A DNA stretch of 64,000 nucleotides from Serpula lacrymans var. lacrymans S7.9 (GCF_000218685.1 NW_006763295.1:2678882-2742881); one strand, 5' to 3'. Shown: positions 36,580 to 50,574, counted from the first letter of the stretch. The notes: a model not told the origin generated them from the sequence alone. A program made the numbers and translations.

Positions 36580-37200
36580 TTATTTTAGATTGTACTGTGT
36601 ATTGAAAGGTGCTAGCTGAGTCGTCCTGTAAATGGCATAGTGAAGGCCAACAGGTGAATGGTGAACTGACTCAAAACGCTTCCTTTAAAGTAAAGCAGTA
36701 GTGCTGAAGTCTGAAGCCTTACCTTGAGTGTATGCGAGTTTATGTTGTAATATCACAACGCAGCCAAATCAGTCTTGAAAGTTTGAGTGTGAGCTGGATA
36801 TGCAGCGAAAGAGACAACAACGCTGGCTCTTACCGTTGTATATGCAGAGTGGATGGTAGTGGAACTTGAATGAGAGGGGACGTCTCGCCGGTGGGCGTTC
36901 GGCCAAGTCCGGCGATTGATCACCGGGGCAGCCGGCGAGAATGATTTACCATGGGCTCATTCACAATGATTCTTGGGAATATTAGGCCATCTATTTACCA
37001 AAGTCTTACGCTATTACGGGTTGCCGACTCAGCTCGACACGGTCACCTGGTCTGAGAGCACGGTCATGGGTCCAGATGACAATTTCTGGTGCAACATCAT
37101 TTCATCCTTAATCCCGTTCCATATATATATATTGACTACAGACATAATGTGTTCTTCACGTCGCATTGTTTCCTTCCTTCAGGACTATCAGTGGTAGACG
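36580..37200. other. Divergent promoter region
   Basis: About 0.6 kb shared by the reverse NIP30-domain gene and the forward beta-mannosidase. It holds an alternating AT tract (described separately) and no coding frame I can support. Confidence 0.5.
37121..37133 (+). promoter_or_regulatory. TATA-like AT tract ahead of the beta-mannosidase
   Basis: An alternating ATATATATATATT tract lies about 70-80 bases before the ATG at 37201, a position suited to a TATA element. It is a simple-sequence run, so assignment is positional only. Confidence 0.4.
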
Positions 37201-40200
37201 ATGTTGCGGACGCTTGCAGCGCTCGTCGCGTGCCTTCCAGTGCTAGCGTTGGGTCAGGTCTTCGACCTTTCTGACTTGCAATGGACACTCAAGAACCAGA
37301 ATGGCTCTATTGTCGTCCCTGGTGCTGTGCCTTCACAAGCTCATCTCGACCTGTACAGAGCAGGAATTATCAACAACCCATTGCTCGGTATCAATGGTAA
37401 GCATATTAATCGTGTTTGACAGCGATCATTCTCAGGGATTCGCAGAATATACGGAAAGATGGATCGTGAATGACAACTGGACATATACGGCAGACTTGTC
37501 TCCATTCACACAAAATTATAAGACTAGCTCTTCTGACAAAACTCTCTTGGTATTCTACGGGATTGACACCATCGCCAATATCGTTCGTAGTTTTCATTTC
37601 TATCCGTATCACGTATATCTCAAGCACTCTTTAGACTTTCGCTGGTCAACCTCTAGCCTGGGTCAACAATCAATTCCGGCAGTATATTTACGATGTCTCT
37701 GATTTACTGGGCTCCCCTGCTTCAGGAGACAGTAATTTAACGCTTGCTTTTGAGTCTGCGTGGTACTACGGAATGAATGTCTCAACTTTGCCTGATGCTG
37801 AATATTTCCCGGACACGGATACCGTAACTACGGTTGATCAGGTCAGTCAATTCATCGTATATCACCACTTGTGTTGACACGTTTTCTAGTTCGAGTATCC
37901 CTCAGTCCGTGAATGGATTCGCAAAATTCAGGATGACTTTGGATGGGATTGGGTGCGTTTCAACTTGTCAAGCAAATTATCAGTTCACTCCCTAACGCTG
38001 ATATTAGGGCCCAGCATTTGTACCAAGTGGCATATTCAAACCGGCGTACCTCATTACATTGTCTGAATCAACGCAAGCTGGAAATATGACTTTGGCCGCT
38101 CCTGCTCCGTCTCCACAGACCTATGGAAACGCGGTATTCATCGAAGAGTCCGCCATCGACATCTATAAGTATGGCCAGAACTTCTCTGTAGCTCCCAACC
38201 AGACAGCAGATTGGGTCGTCAACGTAACTCTCGGTCTCCGCTCGGCAGCATCTTACGAGAGCCCATCGATCACTCTGTCAATTCCTGAACTGAATCTCAA
38301 ATCAGATTCATTGCCAATTGATGCTATTGAATCATCGGTAGACGAGTCGACATTTGCGAGCGTTCAGTGGACGATTCCTGACGGCGTACCGGAGCGGTGG
38401 TACCCGATCGATCTTGGAACGCCCAAATTATATAACTTGACAGTGAGTCTCGATTTGGGTAATCAAGCAGGGGCAGAGCCTATCTCCTTCACGACGGCCA
38501 CTGGATTCCGTACCATCGAGCTCTTGCAAACGCCATATTCGCAACAGGAAGTCGAAGAGCGTGGCATAACTCCGGGTGACCAATGGCATTTCGCGATCAA
38601 CGGCGAAGCTTTCTTCAGCAAAGGCACGAATATCATTCCATTCGACCCCTTCTATGCGCGCATCAACCCTGAAGCAGTGAGGTGGGTACTTCAGAGTGCT
38701 ATATTGAGTGGACAAAACATGGTAGGTTGATATCAAGAGCAAAGAAGGCACTTCATACTCACGATACTTACATTCAATCCCTATTTAGTTACGTGTCTGG
38801 GGTGGAGGGATATATCAGCCTTCGGATACGGCGACTGCTGGAGGGTTGTATGACTTCTATGCACTGTGCGACGAACTCGGTATCTTGGCCTGGTCGGAGT
38901 TGATATTCTCGGACTCTCTGTACCCCATAAACGACTTCCTTCTCGAGTCTGTAGAACCTGAGGTGAGACAGAATGTGAGGAGAGTGACGAGACACCCGAG
39001 TAACGCACAATGGGCTGGTGGAAACGAGATTGAAGGCATGGTTATGAGCGTTAATACCTCTTTGGCTAATGGAACGCATTATTTGGACGAGGTTGGTTTT
39101 CATCTGATATATCTGGATGTCATCTGATCGTGTATCTTGCCTCTTCTAGTTTGTTACTCTATTCCAAGACTATTTATATGGCATTGTAACCTCTGAAACC
39201 AAATCGGTGAGTTGGTATAAAGATACGCCATGTACCCACCGAATAACCAGTGATACAGGTTCCGTACACCGATTGTTCGACGACTCATGGTGTTCTGAGT
39301 CTCGACCCTTACGTGCTAAGGTTTGCGAATGGTACTCCAGGTTACATTTACGGAAACAGCGGTATGCATCTGCGCAATATTATGCTAGACAATGTTGACG
39401 AAAATCTTGTTTCCCAGAGCGTTACAACTATGATGCTACTCAAGCATTCAATTTGAGCACTTATCCTGTCTCTCGGTATGCCCTCAAATGTAAAGCTCTA
39501 TCTCAGCTAACGCCGTGCTCCCTTTGATTATAGATTCGTGAACGAGTTCGGGTATGTCTAGTAATTTTTCGCTTTGGGGTATAACTGATATCGCTCGTTA
39601 GATTCCACTCCATGCCTTCCTTCTACAGCTGGGAAGAAGTGCTGGAAAACGCTGAAGATTTCAATTTCAACTCTACCGTCGTGATGTCTCGAGATCACCA
39701 CCCTCCAGCCGGTAACTTGTCCTGGCCCAACCCCAATGCACCTCAAGGTCAATACCAGATGTCAAGCGCAGTCGAACTCTGGCTGCCTACTCCCGGAACG
39801 TCCGACTCGAATCAAACCTTCGCTCAGTGGTGCTGGTCCACACAGCTCTTCCAATCGATGAACATGGTGGCCGAAATCGCTTGGTACAGACGCGGAGCCG
39901 GTTTGGGCGAGAACAACCTTGGCAGCTTGGTCTGGCAGCTCAACGACATATGGCAAGGTGTCAGCTGGGCGGCTATCGAGTATTCTGGGAGGTGGAAGGT
40001 GCTTCAGTACGGAATGGCCAGCATATATTCGCCGGTGGTCGTCAACCCGTTCTGGATGCCTGAGAACGACACTTTGACGATTCTCGCCACGTCCGATCGG
40101 TGGGAGACTGTTGAAGGATCGGCCCAGCTTACGTGGTACGACTGGAGTGGGAACGTGTTGAACTCTAGCACGCAGAGTTTCGCCATCCCCACTTTGAATA

Positions 40201-40749
40201 ACTCTCTACTTTTCGAAGCTACCGGTCTGCAGAACATCCTCCCATCAGGCGCGAATGCCAATGACGTCTTCCTTTTGCTCAACCTGACGGCACAAGTTGG
40301 CAATAAGACCGTTACGAACGAGAACTATGTACGTCTTCCTAGCCTGCCTTCGGCATTGCGTATAGCTGACTCCTATCACCCGATCTAGTTCACACCCGTA
40401 TCTCTCGCGAATGCTACTCTGGTCGACCCTCAGATTGAGGTTACTTCTGGAGAGAATTACACGTTTACGCTTTCTGCCAAGGGTGGTGTGGGAGCGTGGA
40501 CTTGGCTTGACCACCCCTCAGGTACCGTTGGATACTTCATCGACACATCGAGTGGTCTGCCCTCGAACGGATACTACCTCATCCCAGGCATAGATCGTAC
40601 AGGTGAGTGCCATGCATCGCGAATTTGACGTCTGCTGACACAATGTTCGTCCAGTCCAATTCGTAATGAACGATGCCACCTCTACAGTCCTCAGCCCTGA
40701 TCCAGCAGACTTTGTCCTGAGATCCCTGTGGAACAATACAAATATATAA
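37201..40749 (+). CDS. Secreted beta-mannosidase, glycoside hydrolase family 2
   Basis: Removes terminal beta-D-mannose from mannan-derived oligosaccharides and N-glycan cores; expected outside the cell or in the vacuole. It starts with a signal peptide, MLRTLAALVACLPVLALGQV. The N-terminal sugar-binding-type domain shows WTLKNQNGSIVVPGAVPSQA, HLDLYRAGIINNPLLGIN, joined by an intron to EYTERWIVNDNWTYTADLSP. The catalytic barrel includes FFSKGTNIIPFDPFYARIN, LRVWGGGIYQPSDTA-like sequence across 38790-38830, ELGILAWSELIFSDSLYP and WAGGNEIEG, whose Glu is the acid/base. The nucleophile region is RFVNEFGFHSMPSFYSWEEV near 39540-39625. Many NxT/S sites (for example NGTHY, LNSST) fit secretion. About fifteen exons are implied; the last ends at 40747-40749 with LWNNTNI. 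Confidence 0.94.
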
Positions 40750-41049
40750 GATCCCGCTTTTGAGATGTTAAAAAAATGGACAATGGGGCAAATGTAACGT
40801 AGTGTGCTCGGTGCGGATATACATTTTCTTGCTGGTTCACTTCTCGCTGTTTTGGCCTATTACATCCAAGGCAGCTCAAAAAATTCTCTGGCTACAGTGA
40901 GTACTAAGTAGTACATACAACAGACAAGATAGCAATATAAACAACAAAACTAATGACTGATAACTATTATCATAAGTTACTTCAACAACGTAAAAACCAG
41001 ATAAAGACTACACGGGGGGGAAAAAGTCAAAAATAAAAACAACAAAAGA
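40750..41049. other. Short convergent spacer
   Basis: 300 bases between the stop of the beta-mannosidase and the stop of adenylate cyclase on the other strand. A-rich toward 40920-41050 (forward strand), consistent with closely spaced opposing 3' ends. No gene. Confidence 0.55.
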
Positions 41050-44000
41050 TTAGCATGAGAGCGAAGACAACAGTAACTGCAACGTCCGTTCATCCAACCC
41101 TCCTCGTCCCAACGCCGATACGATCGAGTCCGAGTGACATGCCAAACGCTTCAAAGTTAAGGACGCGATGGCATTCTCTATCCGAATGGACAAGGAATCC
41201 AGATGCATTAAAATTTCAAGATCAGACGTTTTCTCGTCCAGTGGAGGCAACAAGAGTCTCAGATCACCCTGCATGACAGACGAGTCCAGCCGTTCCTCGC
41301 CCAACCGCTCGTTCTGCTCTCGAGGCCGGAACACCCGACAGGACGCCAACGCCTCCAAACGCAGGCACAGGATGGCAAGATCTCGCACGTGGGAGATCTT
41401 GGGATGAACTTTGGAGGATGTGACCATCGGCTGCGGTGGCCCTAATGGCTGCGGCGGTAGTATGGGCTGCATCATAGCCATCGGGTGTGGTGTGTACTTT
41501 TCGGGACTCTGTCGTCCTATCAACTCAAGGGGATAGACTAACGACAGCATCTCCGGAACTTCCAGCCCCTTTAGTTTCACCTCGCCCACAGGCACAACGA
41601 CAATTTTCATACTGCGAATGGCGTCAATCGCTTGGGGAGGTTGCACATCTGAATATTCGGTATCAGGACCACTCTCGAATATCTTCGCATTGATTTCCCG
41701 GACAACGTCTGCGCTGCACATTATTTGTCCACCGGCAGCGCTTCCCGTGATACGAGCAGAACGGTTCACCATCGGACCAAAGTAATCCATCCGGTTAGTG
41801 ATGGGATCTGGCTCACACACAGGCATCCCACAATGTATACCCATGCGAACAGACAAGCCTCGAGCAACAAGATTCCCCTGAGTATCGTAAAACTCTCTGC
41901 CATCATCGCATTCCAGAATTTCAGAAGGCCAAGGCTGATTAAGAAGCTCTACTTGAACCGCAAGACACCATCGAAGTGCGGAAAGTGTAGTCGGGAAAGA
42001 ACACATGAAGGCGTCGCCCTCTGTCTTCACCACATAGCCGCCACACAGGCGCAATTGGCGTCGCAACAATTGATTGTGCAAACGCATGGCTGTTGGCATA
42101 CCCGCGTTGGCCTCCCACAGATGCGTGGAGTTTCGGATATCAGTGAAAGCCAAGGCGAGATGTCCCACAGGAGCCGACACTTCACCATCCAATCGAGAAA
42201 TCTGGCGATCAGCAATATCAGCCTTCTTGCCACCACGCCGTTTCAGAGAGGTATAAGAGTTAGGATCCAGAAGGTCAGGGCTATGAAAGAGATCGGCAAC
42301 AGAAATGACCATGATCATAGTACTTCCGTCGGCACCATAGCTGATAGCGAAATCTCTCAACTTTTGCGACGCAATCATGGGATCACCCCTCTCAGAGCGT
42401 GCAATATCGACAGCAGTTTGGTACCCGACGTAATCCCATAAACCACGATTACCAATAATGACGAACTCGTCAAGCTCGGTCAAAGGGCGAACGCAGATAT
42501 CAGGACGTGAATTCACGACGGGGAAGTCGTGGTAGAAACCGAAGGAACGTGAAGTATCAGTTTCATCATGGATGAGACCTTTGGGAGATATCCAGCCTTC
42601 AGCCGCTCGTATTCGAGCCGTTTCAGATCGATTGAATGGGACATGTTCCGTGGAGATGAGCTCAGCGGAACCTTGCCTAGATATCACGGCAAGCGCTTGA
42701 CCGACGTTGGCAACATACAGTAGTTTATCCACGAAGTACAGCACGATTCCTGAAGCACCACTTCGAATATAAGAGACATCATAGCCTACAGTACCTGCTG
42801 TTGATACGCTGGCTTGCGACATCTTGCGGGAGGAAGTATTGGAGTAAAGTTCGTCATGCAGGGTTTTGTTGAGCCTAAGGAAGGTACGCCGCAACGCATC
42901 CGGGACATGCTCGTCTTTAGATCGATCGAGAGAAGATAGCTGAGATGAGAAGATGGGAATAAATTTATCGTGCAGGAACCGTGACAGTCGATTATTGTTA
43001 GTGACGGCTTGAAAGCGACCAAACATAGCAAAGACAGCTTCGTTTTTCCTTTCTCGGAACTCTGGCTGCACGAGATCAAGCATTTGTAGATGGCCGTTTT
43101 TGCCTATGTTATCTGCGATACCATATGACATTCCATTGACAACGGAAAGTGACGTCCGTACACGACGATCGTCGCCTTCGTCAGGTATGTTTGGCAGAAA
43201 TGTCGTCGTCACATCCATCATGCCCAACACACGCAACTGAGTAAGTTCAGTGAATCCAGCGAGCAATACTCGGTCGCCTTCCTCGTTCTCTGACTGGGAT
43301 TTACTCTTCTCTGGTTTGATCTCTAACCGCTTGTTGCCAGATAGATTAAGGTACTTCAGGTTCTTGTTGAAATTCCTAAACATGAAAGATATAAAATCAA
43401 ACCAATAGCAATAAACCTCAAACAACATTTACCAATTCCAGTCAAACTCCCAATTGTTGATGTTGTATTTGAGGAGGTTACTGCCTACATCGATGACAGA
43501 GAGATTCTTGATTTTCACCAGTTCACGAGGAAGTGTCTGCAATTGATTGCCATTGAGGAACAGAACAGTGAGGTTTTGCAATCGGTGCAGGTCCTCGATT
43601 GGGATACTCGTCAAGTTGTTGCCACTCAGATAAAGTTCCTCCAGCTTGACGAGATTCTTCAAGAATGATGGGGGTACCTGTTTAATCTCGTTAAAGGATA
43701 GATTCAGAACACGAAGCTCTTTCAATATTGTCAGAGGTGGCAGCGCTTCGTCGGTGAGTCTATTTTCACCAACGTATAATCGCTCCAAGGAGTGTGCAAG
43801 GGAGGGAAGGGGCGATGTCGTAGAGCTCGTAATCGACGCTGCAGACGACATCTTTCTTTCTTGATATGATGGCCGACTCGGTGAAACAGCCTCCAGGTTC
43901 ACACCGACAGAAGGCGTAACAGAAACAGATGGTGGGTCGTGCCAGGTCTCCAATAGATTGGATGTCACATTGATGAGCGTCAACGAAGCACAATTCCAGA

Positions 44001-46792
44001 GCGTTTCAGGAAGTTCCTTCAGACTATTGTTATGGGCTTCAAGCGTTTCGAGTCGCTGTAGTTGTCCTATGCTAGATGGCAGTGCGTCGAGCTGGTTGTT
44101 GGAACAGCAAAGGGTGATTAAGCGACTAAGTTCGCCAAGAGAATCGGGTATCGACCTGAATGAATTATTATCAATCTTCAAATGCTGGAGCGAGGATAAC
44201 TGCGAGAGGTCCAGATCGCTGAATGACGACAATTTTGCATGAGATATATCAAGAGACGTAAGAGGATAAGGAACCTGGCATGCGGGATTTGGTAAGAGGG
44301 TCAATCGTGTGATATCACTATGGGACACGTCTAGCGTCGTTAGAAGGGGTAATTGAGACAAGTCTAGAGCATGGAGTGCATTGTGGTCTGCTAGAAGTGT
44401 ATCTAGCCTTGAGAGTTGACACACTGGTGAGAGGTCCGATATACCGTTCCTCCTACAGTCCAGAACACGAAGGCTGACCAAGGCTGCACACTCGTCTGGT
44501 AGTTTCGAGACCTGGTTTCCTAGAATAACTAGCCGCTCAAGTTTCTTGAGCAGACCTATCTTGTCTGGAAGCTCCGTGATCGTATTAAACGAAACATCAA
44601 GGTCCACTAGACTTGGCATCTCACAGATAACCGATGGAAAGTGGGAAAACATGTTATTTGAAATGTTAAGATATTTGAGGCTGCGCATTCCAGGGAAATA
44701 TGAGGCGAGCTTTTCGATTCGGTTGTTTTGTAGTTTAAGGTTTGTGAGCTCTGGAATGCGGTCGAGTCCGGCGTCGTCCAGATCCATGATTCGATTACAC
44801 GATAGGTCTAAGCGATGAAGGCTGGCCGTATGCCGTACACTCGAGGGTACCTTCTTCATAGCCATGTTACATAGACGCAGTTCACGCAGCGTAGTACAAG
44901 CCTGTAAGAAGTCGAGCGGAATTTCTACCATGGGATTGCGCGAAAGATTTAGATATATAATCGAGCTCGCATTCTGGTGTAGGACGATAGGAATTGCCGG
45001 AATTGCTCGGCCTGTAAGATCGACGTATTCAAACTCGTCAAACGTAAGATCCTCTGCCTGTACAAGCGATCAGAGAGCATATCCGTGTTGCAGAAATCAA
45101 TACTATTACCGTTGGACCCAAGAGATGAGTCTTGTAAATAAACTTCATCAAAAACGTCATGTCTTCGCCTCCTAAAAAATCCAAGCTGTCTGCTTGGTCG
45201 TAGCCGGCGTGCTCCAATCTTCTTCGAACGATTTCAGCGGGTTTTTCTGTAGGGAGCAACAACCGCTCTTGAAGGATTATTAGCGACCGTAATAGTGCAT
45301 TTGTTTGGCAGCATAGCAGAACCTACCCCGACCCCGCTCCTTCAAGTACAGTCGATGACTTTCAGCGTTTTCATCCGTAAGTTTCATGTCCAATAGTGGT
45401 GTCAGCTCTGCTACAGTCGATAGAAGGGAGATGGTAGCAACATGGTAAGTGTTATCGGCCCGATAGATCCGTACTCTATATGTCTTGCCATCGTGGACAG
45501 GAGGCATGAGTGTCTTATTCGTTTTGCGTCGCATCTTAGGTTTATTCGTCCCTCCGCCATTAACACTTAGATTCGACGCTGGCAACTTTGCTCCCACCAC
45601 AGCCAAGCTTTCTTCTGAACTGGCTTCCTCTGGCCCCAAGTTACCTTCTCTCCTCTTGTGGACCGCCCAACTTTCCGGAGCAATCCAGACTGGGTCCATT
45701 TCCTGGTCATCTCTGTCATCGCCTTCAGGTGCCTCTCCATCCATAGGAAATATGGTCTTCGGGGAAACCTTTCTCTGGTCGTGTACTAGGTGAGCCTTAC
45801 CTTTCGCCACAATTGATGGAAGGAATGGGTTGATGAAGAAAGAGCCTGTAGGTGACGAAGAAGCATGATGAATGCTGGCATCTGAGAAGCTTAGCGCGCT
45901 TGATTGCTGGCTTTCGATACCGCTCCCAGGCGAACTGGTAGACTCCATGTTCTGATTCGGTAATGCTGTCAGCTTGATGATTCCTTCCATATGGTCGATA
46001 TCGGTATCTAGCTTGTATACGCCATCCTTTGGAGGGAGAGGTGGAGGTCTGTTCTGAGCCTTTCTCCTTGGTCGCACCAGTTTGTCTTTCTTCGGGAGTG
46101 GGGGAGGAGGTGGGGGCGGGGGTTCTGGTATGGACAGAGATGTCATGAAGGTGTCCGTGAACGTCTGAGAAGGACGGTTTGGAGGGGAGTGAGAACGTGA
46201 GAGCAGTCCGAGTCGATCCGAGTCACTTGCGAGTCTGCTCCTGCTACGAGACTTCTTGATAATGTTGAAGATGCTCATAGAGGATTTTCCCTTGCGGCTC
46301 TCCGGTGAGCTTGAGACGAGGGTAGCCTCGGACTGTATGGAGCTGGTGTAGGACTCGGCTATGCTGTGTGATTCGCTGTTACGAGTGCGACTGAGGAGGC
46401 TTGCTGTGCTGCCTTGACGAGGAAGAGAGAAGGAGGAAAAGGAGGCCTTTTGAGGGAGTCCAAAGGACCGCTTTCCTGGTGCGGCAGACTGTGCGCGCGA
46501 GAAGAGTGAGTTAGCTGAAAGAGAAATAAGGGATGATCCCTGTCCCCGTGATGCGAGTGTCGTTACACTCGCGCCAGGGCAGTGATCATGATGGGGTGAA
46601 AGAACTCACTGATTCGTCGAGCCATGGGGCGATAACGGTGTTCTCCTCATCGTTGGGGGCATGGGGCACGAGAATGTGTGGCGGGAGTAAATCTTCCTTT
46701 TGGAGGACGGGGAGAGAGGCAGCTGCTGAGGAAAGCTGCTCTGGTATCCTTGGGAAGTTGTTGTGTCTGTGGGGGGATTCTGTGCAGGACAT
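41050..46792 (-). CDS. Adenylate cyclase (fungal RA-LRR-PP2C-cyclase type)
   Basis: Makes cAMP from ATP for the protein kinase A pathway; peripheral membrane protein controlled by Ras and/or G-alpha. Five exons in phase: 46792-46610, 46488-45327, 45267-45110, 45057-43433 and 43375-41050, giving 1817 residues. The N-terminus is disordered, with a proline run near 46120 followed by LPKKDKLVRP. The Ras-association domain begins at TYRVRIYRADNTYHVATISL and ends with GGEDMTFLMKFIYKTHLLGP. About twenty leucine-rich repeats follow (for example LEELYLSGNNLTSIP), then a PP2C-like domain (NGMSYGIADNIG; VGYDVSYIRSGASGIVLYFV). The class III cyclase domain starts LALAFTDIRNSTHLWEANAG, with VVKTEGDAFMCSF, LSVRMGIHCGMP and DYFGPMVNRSARITGSAAGG. 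The first metal Asp is in FTDI and the second in EGDAF. It is shorter at the N-terminus than many fungal cyclases, so the start could lie further upstream. Confidence 0.95.
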
Positions 46793-47886
46793 TCAGGCGT
46801 TCATAGGACTGGCGTGTAGAGGGAGAAAAGAGAGTGACAAGGATACGACAATTCAGTTCAAAGGGAAAGGAAGCAACGGCCTATCATTTCACTCGTCAAT
46901 CTATGGTTATCCTTTACCACGCTATTTCCCACTTGGACCTAATTTCCTTTTTTATCCATTCCATCGTACCAAATTCCTCCTCTTTTCGCCCAAAATCCTC
47001 TCCTGTCACTGATCCATGATGGATTTCCAGTGTCATTCTGACATTCAATCATGCCTGTCCTTTATCCAGAAAGCCCGTATCAGCAGGACAAAAGCTGCAA
47101 GCTATGTGTCTCTTTATTGCGACATGATCATCTCCGCTGACAGTAGACCATTGATTGATTGGTCGAATCACGCATCTCTGCAAACTCACATCCTGACATC
47201 GACCTCAAACGCCGAGCAAGCCTGCGCTCCAGTACATCATTATGGCACCCCCCGAAAGCGTGGTCTCATTCATCCGTGTCTGTCAGTTGCTTGCGTGGAC
47301 GATGGTGGGTGACCCATCACATCATCTTTTACAGTCAGACGCCATCTCCGATTCACCAAATGCTGCAAGTTGGGGGCTATCCAAGGATTGCCCTCCGCAG
47401 TCCAATCCAAAGATAGAACGCACATCAAATTTGCGATGTCGATTTTCAACTTTATGCCTTGATGCTGAGACATTCAGTCTATACCTTTCGTCGTATCTTC
47501 TAGCAAGATATCTTGAATTCCATGATAGTAACACAAAATTCCAACGTGCGAACAATTCCTTTGCCCAATTTTCAGTGGCTACCGCACGTGATACGAGCTA
47601 CAACGAGTTTCGAAAAAAAGAACTCGGCGTAAGCCATTTGAATTTTAAGTGAGCCGGCCGGCCCCGGCCTTCCGTCCGAGCGACGCCGGTTTTCAGTAAT
47701 TCAGCGTAGTGTCATCGGCGCCCGGCGCTGTTCTGGCTTTGTTCTTGTGCGTCCTTGGCTGTGGTTTCCGTAAGTTGGCCGGCCAGAGTCCGCCTCACCG
47801 CTCTTGTCAGTCCCGATTGTAACAGCCTTCAGAAAGGGCAACGCAGCAGACACACCACTTTTACTCACTCACGACCAGCTACGATC
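46793..47886. other. Divergent promoter region of adenylate cyclase and the NIPA transporter
   Basis: About 1.1 kb. Open frames at 47016-47652 (forward) lack coding character. The transporter side is GC-rich with two copies of the palindrome GGCCGGCC, at 47655-47662 and 47777-47784. The rest shows nothing I recognise. Confidence 0.5.
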
Positions 47887-50574
47887 ATGTCCTCGTTAAC
47901 AACGCCAACGGCGTCGGGGACACCTTCAGCGACTACCTCTTCAGCAAGCAGCTCCGTTCAGGCTCCAGCTAACCTCAAGGTAATTCAAACCTTCCAAATA
48001 TCACCGTTATATCATCATACTGAACATTCTTGCAGGTTATCGGGATTATCCTCGCCATCGCGAGTGGTCTTCTCATTGGGACCAGTTTTGTCTTCAAAAA
48101 GAAAGGATTGCTGCGCTCGCAGGCCGGGCATGCTGCGGGTGAGGGTGTCGCATATCTTAAATCAGTAAGCATATGACAATTTTGTGGGGTTGTCTTCGGT
48201 GTCTCTAACAGTAATACGAAGCCACTATGGTGGTTAGGCATGACAAGTAGGTTTCTATTTCCCCTGTCCTTTTTGTCAAGCCGCTAACCTTCCTCAGTGA
48301 TGATTCTCGGAGAGCTCTGTAATTTTGCTGGTGCGTTAGCCTTGATTGCAAACATGTCTCAGCATTGCCACTTATCTTAAACTATTAGCCTATGCATTTG
48401 TCGAGGCACTGGTTGTTGTACGTTAAACACTCTCATCTGCGGTCTTTTCCACTTATTTGTCGGTTCCAGACACCTCTTGGTGCTTTATCTGTTGTAATAT
48501 CTGCAATACTTTCGTCAATCTTTCTCAACGAGAAACTCACTTTTTTCGGCTGGCTTGGCTGTGGGCTTTGTATCGTAAGTCTATTCACTCAGACTTTCTT
48601 CTGTGTACTGAATAGCTGTCTAGATTGGATCTGTCATCATCGCTTTAAATGGTCCTGATTTGTGTTTCTGGCTGAGACTACTTCTGACGCACTTGTATTT
48701 ATCCAGGACCACAAGAAAAAACAGTCAGCCAAATCGTAGAATTCGAAAAGCTCTTTATTGCCCCAGGGTTTTTAGCGTATGCTAGTACTATGATCGCCAT
48801 TTCGCTTTCTATAGTATTTTATTTTGGGCCGAAGTTAGTCATTTGTCTTATGCATGTTTACTGTGCTGACCGCATCGTATATCGGCAGGTACGGGAAAAA
48901 GAGTATGTTATGGTATATTACGGTATGCAGTACTATTGGTGGCATCAGCGTTAGTGTCACCACAGGCCTTGGTTCGGCTATCGTGGCGACTGCAATGGGA
49001 GATAATCAGGTATGGTACATAGAAATCGTGTGTGTATGCACCATCTTACTATCTTCTCTGTGTAGTTCAACCACTGGTTCATATATTTCTTGTTTGCGTT
49101 CGTAGCTGTAACTCTATGTTCGCCCGTTTTCCTGGTCTGGTAATTCGTAACTGACAGTAGTTGTATAGTGACAGAAGTGTATTATTTGAATGTAGCCCTT
49201 GCATTATTCAATACCGGTAAGTGCGAAATCATCCTCTGACGGGAATATAACTGATTATGTTTGCAAAAAAAATAGCCATGGGTATAGTCAATTTCTTTCT
49301 AATAATTTATCACTCAATAAATAACACACTCTACAGTTACTCCCACTTACTACGTTATCTGTGAGTCCCCCTCTATGTTTTTGGCCTCGTTCACTTTCTG
49401 ATAAAGATTCGATGCTAGTCACATTCTGTTCCATGGTCACAACTATAGTGCGATCAAATAGGTTTCCTTTCATAATGTAGTTGCTGATGTTTATCCATAG
49501 GTTCTTTTCCAAGGGTTGAGCGCCTCTGTTAGCCAAATTATAACAGTAGTCCTCGGCTTCCTAACAATCTGTGTGGGCATCACCATCCTACAAATGTCCA
49601 AAGTCGACCCCACTCAGCTTTCCAAGCTCGACCGACGGTCAACGATTCTACTACAAGCCTCTCGCCAGAACACCGAAGCGGAAGAGAAATCTATAGCTGG
49701 CACAGAGGAGCCGGGTATCGATGCACTTCGCGGTTCGTTTGGCACGGTGGGCAGTATTATACGTGCGAGGACTGCGAGGAGATTGAGTCAGTCGACGCGC
49801 GGTACCAGCTCCCTTCGTTCCCGTTCTGGCGTGCTGTATAGACCAGCTGGTGATATGGAGCAAGGACAGTGGTCGCCCGGGCACCACCCTGACCCTTCCC
49901 TGGACGGGATGAAGCGGCATCAGCTGTATGACGCGCCCGTACCGAGAGACCCCGAAGTAGAACGGGTGTCTTCCTTCTCCTCAGCCTCCACCCCCCAACC
50001 ATACAGCCCTCGCCAAACCACCATCAAATTTGGAGCTGAAGATCTCGTACATTCATATCATATTCCCGGTACGGGAGATGACAGCGCGACCCACGAGCGC
50101 CGAACTACAGTCCGTGAAAGCCCCTCGCACACAGATATCAAATCGCCATCCCCGCTATCTTACCCTCCGACGGGTCCGGTTGTCGCGCCTGCGACGCCGA
50201 CGAACCCGTTCTCGCAGTCAGTGCCTATACCTCCGCGCATGAACGATGAGCCCATAGCGCCTAGATTGAACACCACTTTCGCGAGCACGAAACCCAGCGA
50301 TCCCTTCCGGTCACCATCCTCACCCATCATGTCTGCTGAATCCTCGACGACTGAGTCGTTGGGAGGCGCTCCGCGGTGGTATGGAAGTGACGAAGAGACT
50401 AATAATTCCTCGCGACACTCTGGCCGCGGTGCAAGGAAATACCCTCGTGGCGAGGATGATAGAGAGGAGAGCATGAGTCTGTGGCGGGCTCCGTCTATAG
50501 ACGAGGATGAAGATGTTCATCAAAACCAGGGTGGAATCAGGCTCGTGAAACCTAGCTCGAGTACGAGATTCTGA
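47887..50574 (+). CDS. NIPA-type magnesium transporter
   Basis: Multi-pass membrane protein of the NIPA/DUF803 family in the drug/metabolite transporter superfamily, which imports or moves Mg2+. The first exon is a Ser/Thr-rich leader ([20 protein letters not shown]). After an intron: [40 protein letters not shown], then the hallmark [20 protein letters not shown] and [20 protein letters not shown]. Further spans include [60 protein letters not shown] and [20 protein letters not shown]. Eight or more small exons cover 47887-49500. The last exon (from about 49501) carries the final span and a long cytosolic Ser/Pro/Arg-rich tail of some 330 residues with no domain. The donor after CSMVTTI is GTGCGA, a weaker GT site. 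Confidence 0.92.

Noticed and set aside
41725..42441. Open frame of 238 codons on the forward strand
   Set aside because: It lies exactly antisense to the phosphatase-like and cyclase domains of adenylate cyclase and has no recognisable protein character.
46793..47652. Several forward frames of 60-136 codons upstream of the NIPA gene
   Set aside because: They overlap one another in different frames, none shows a domain, and they sit in a divergent promoter region.
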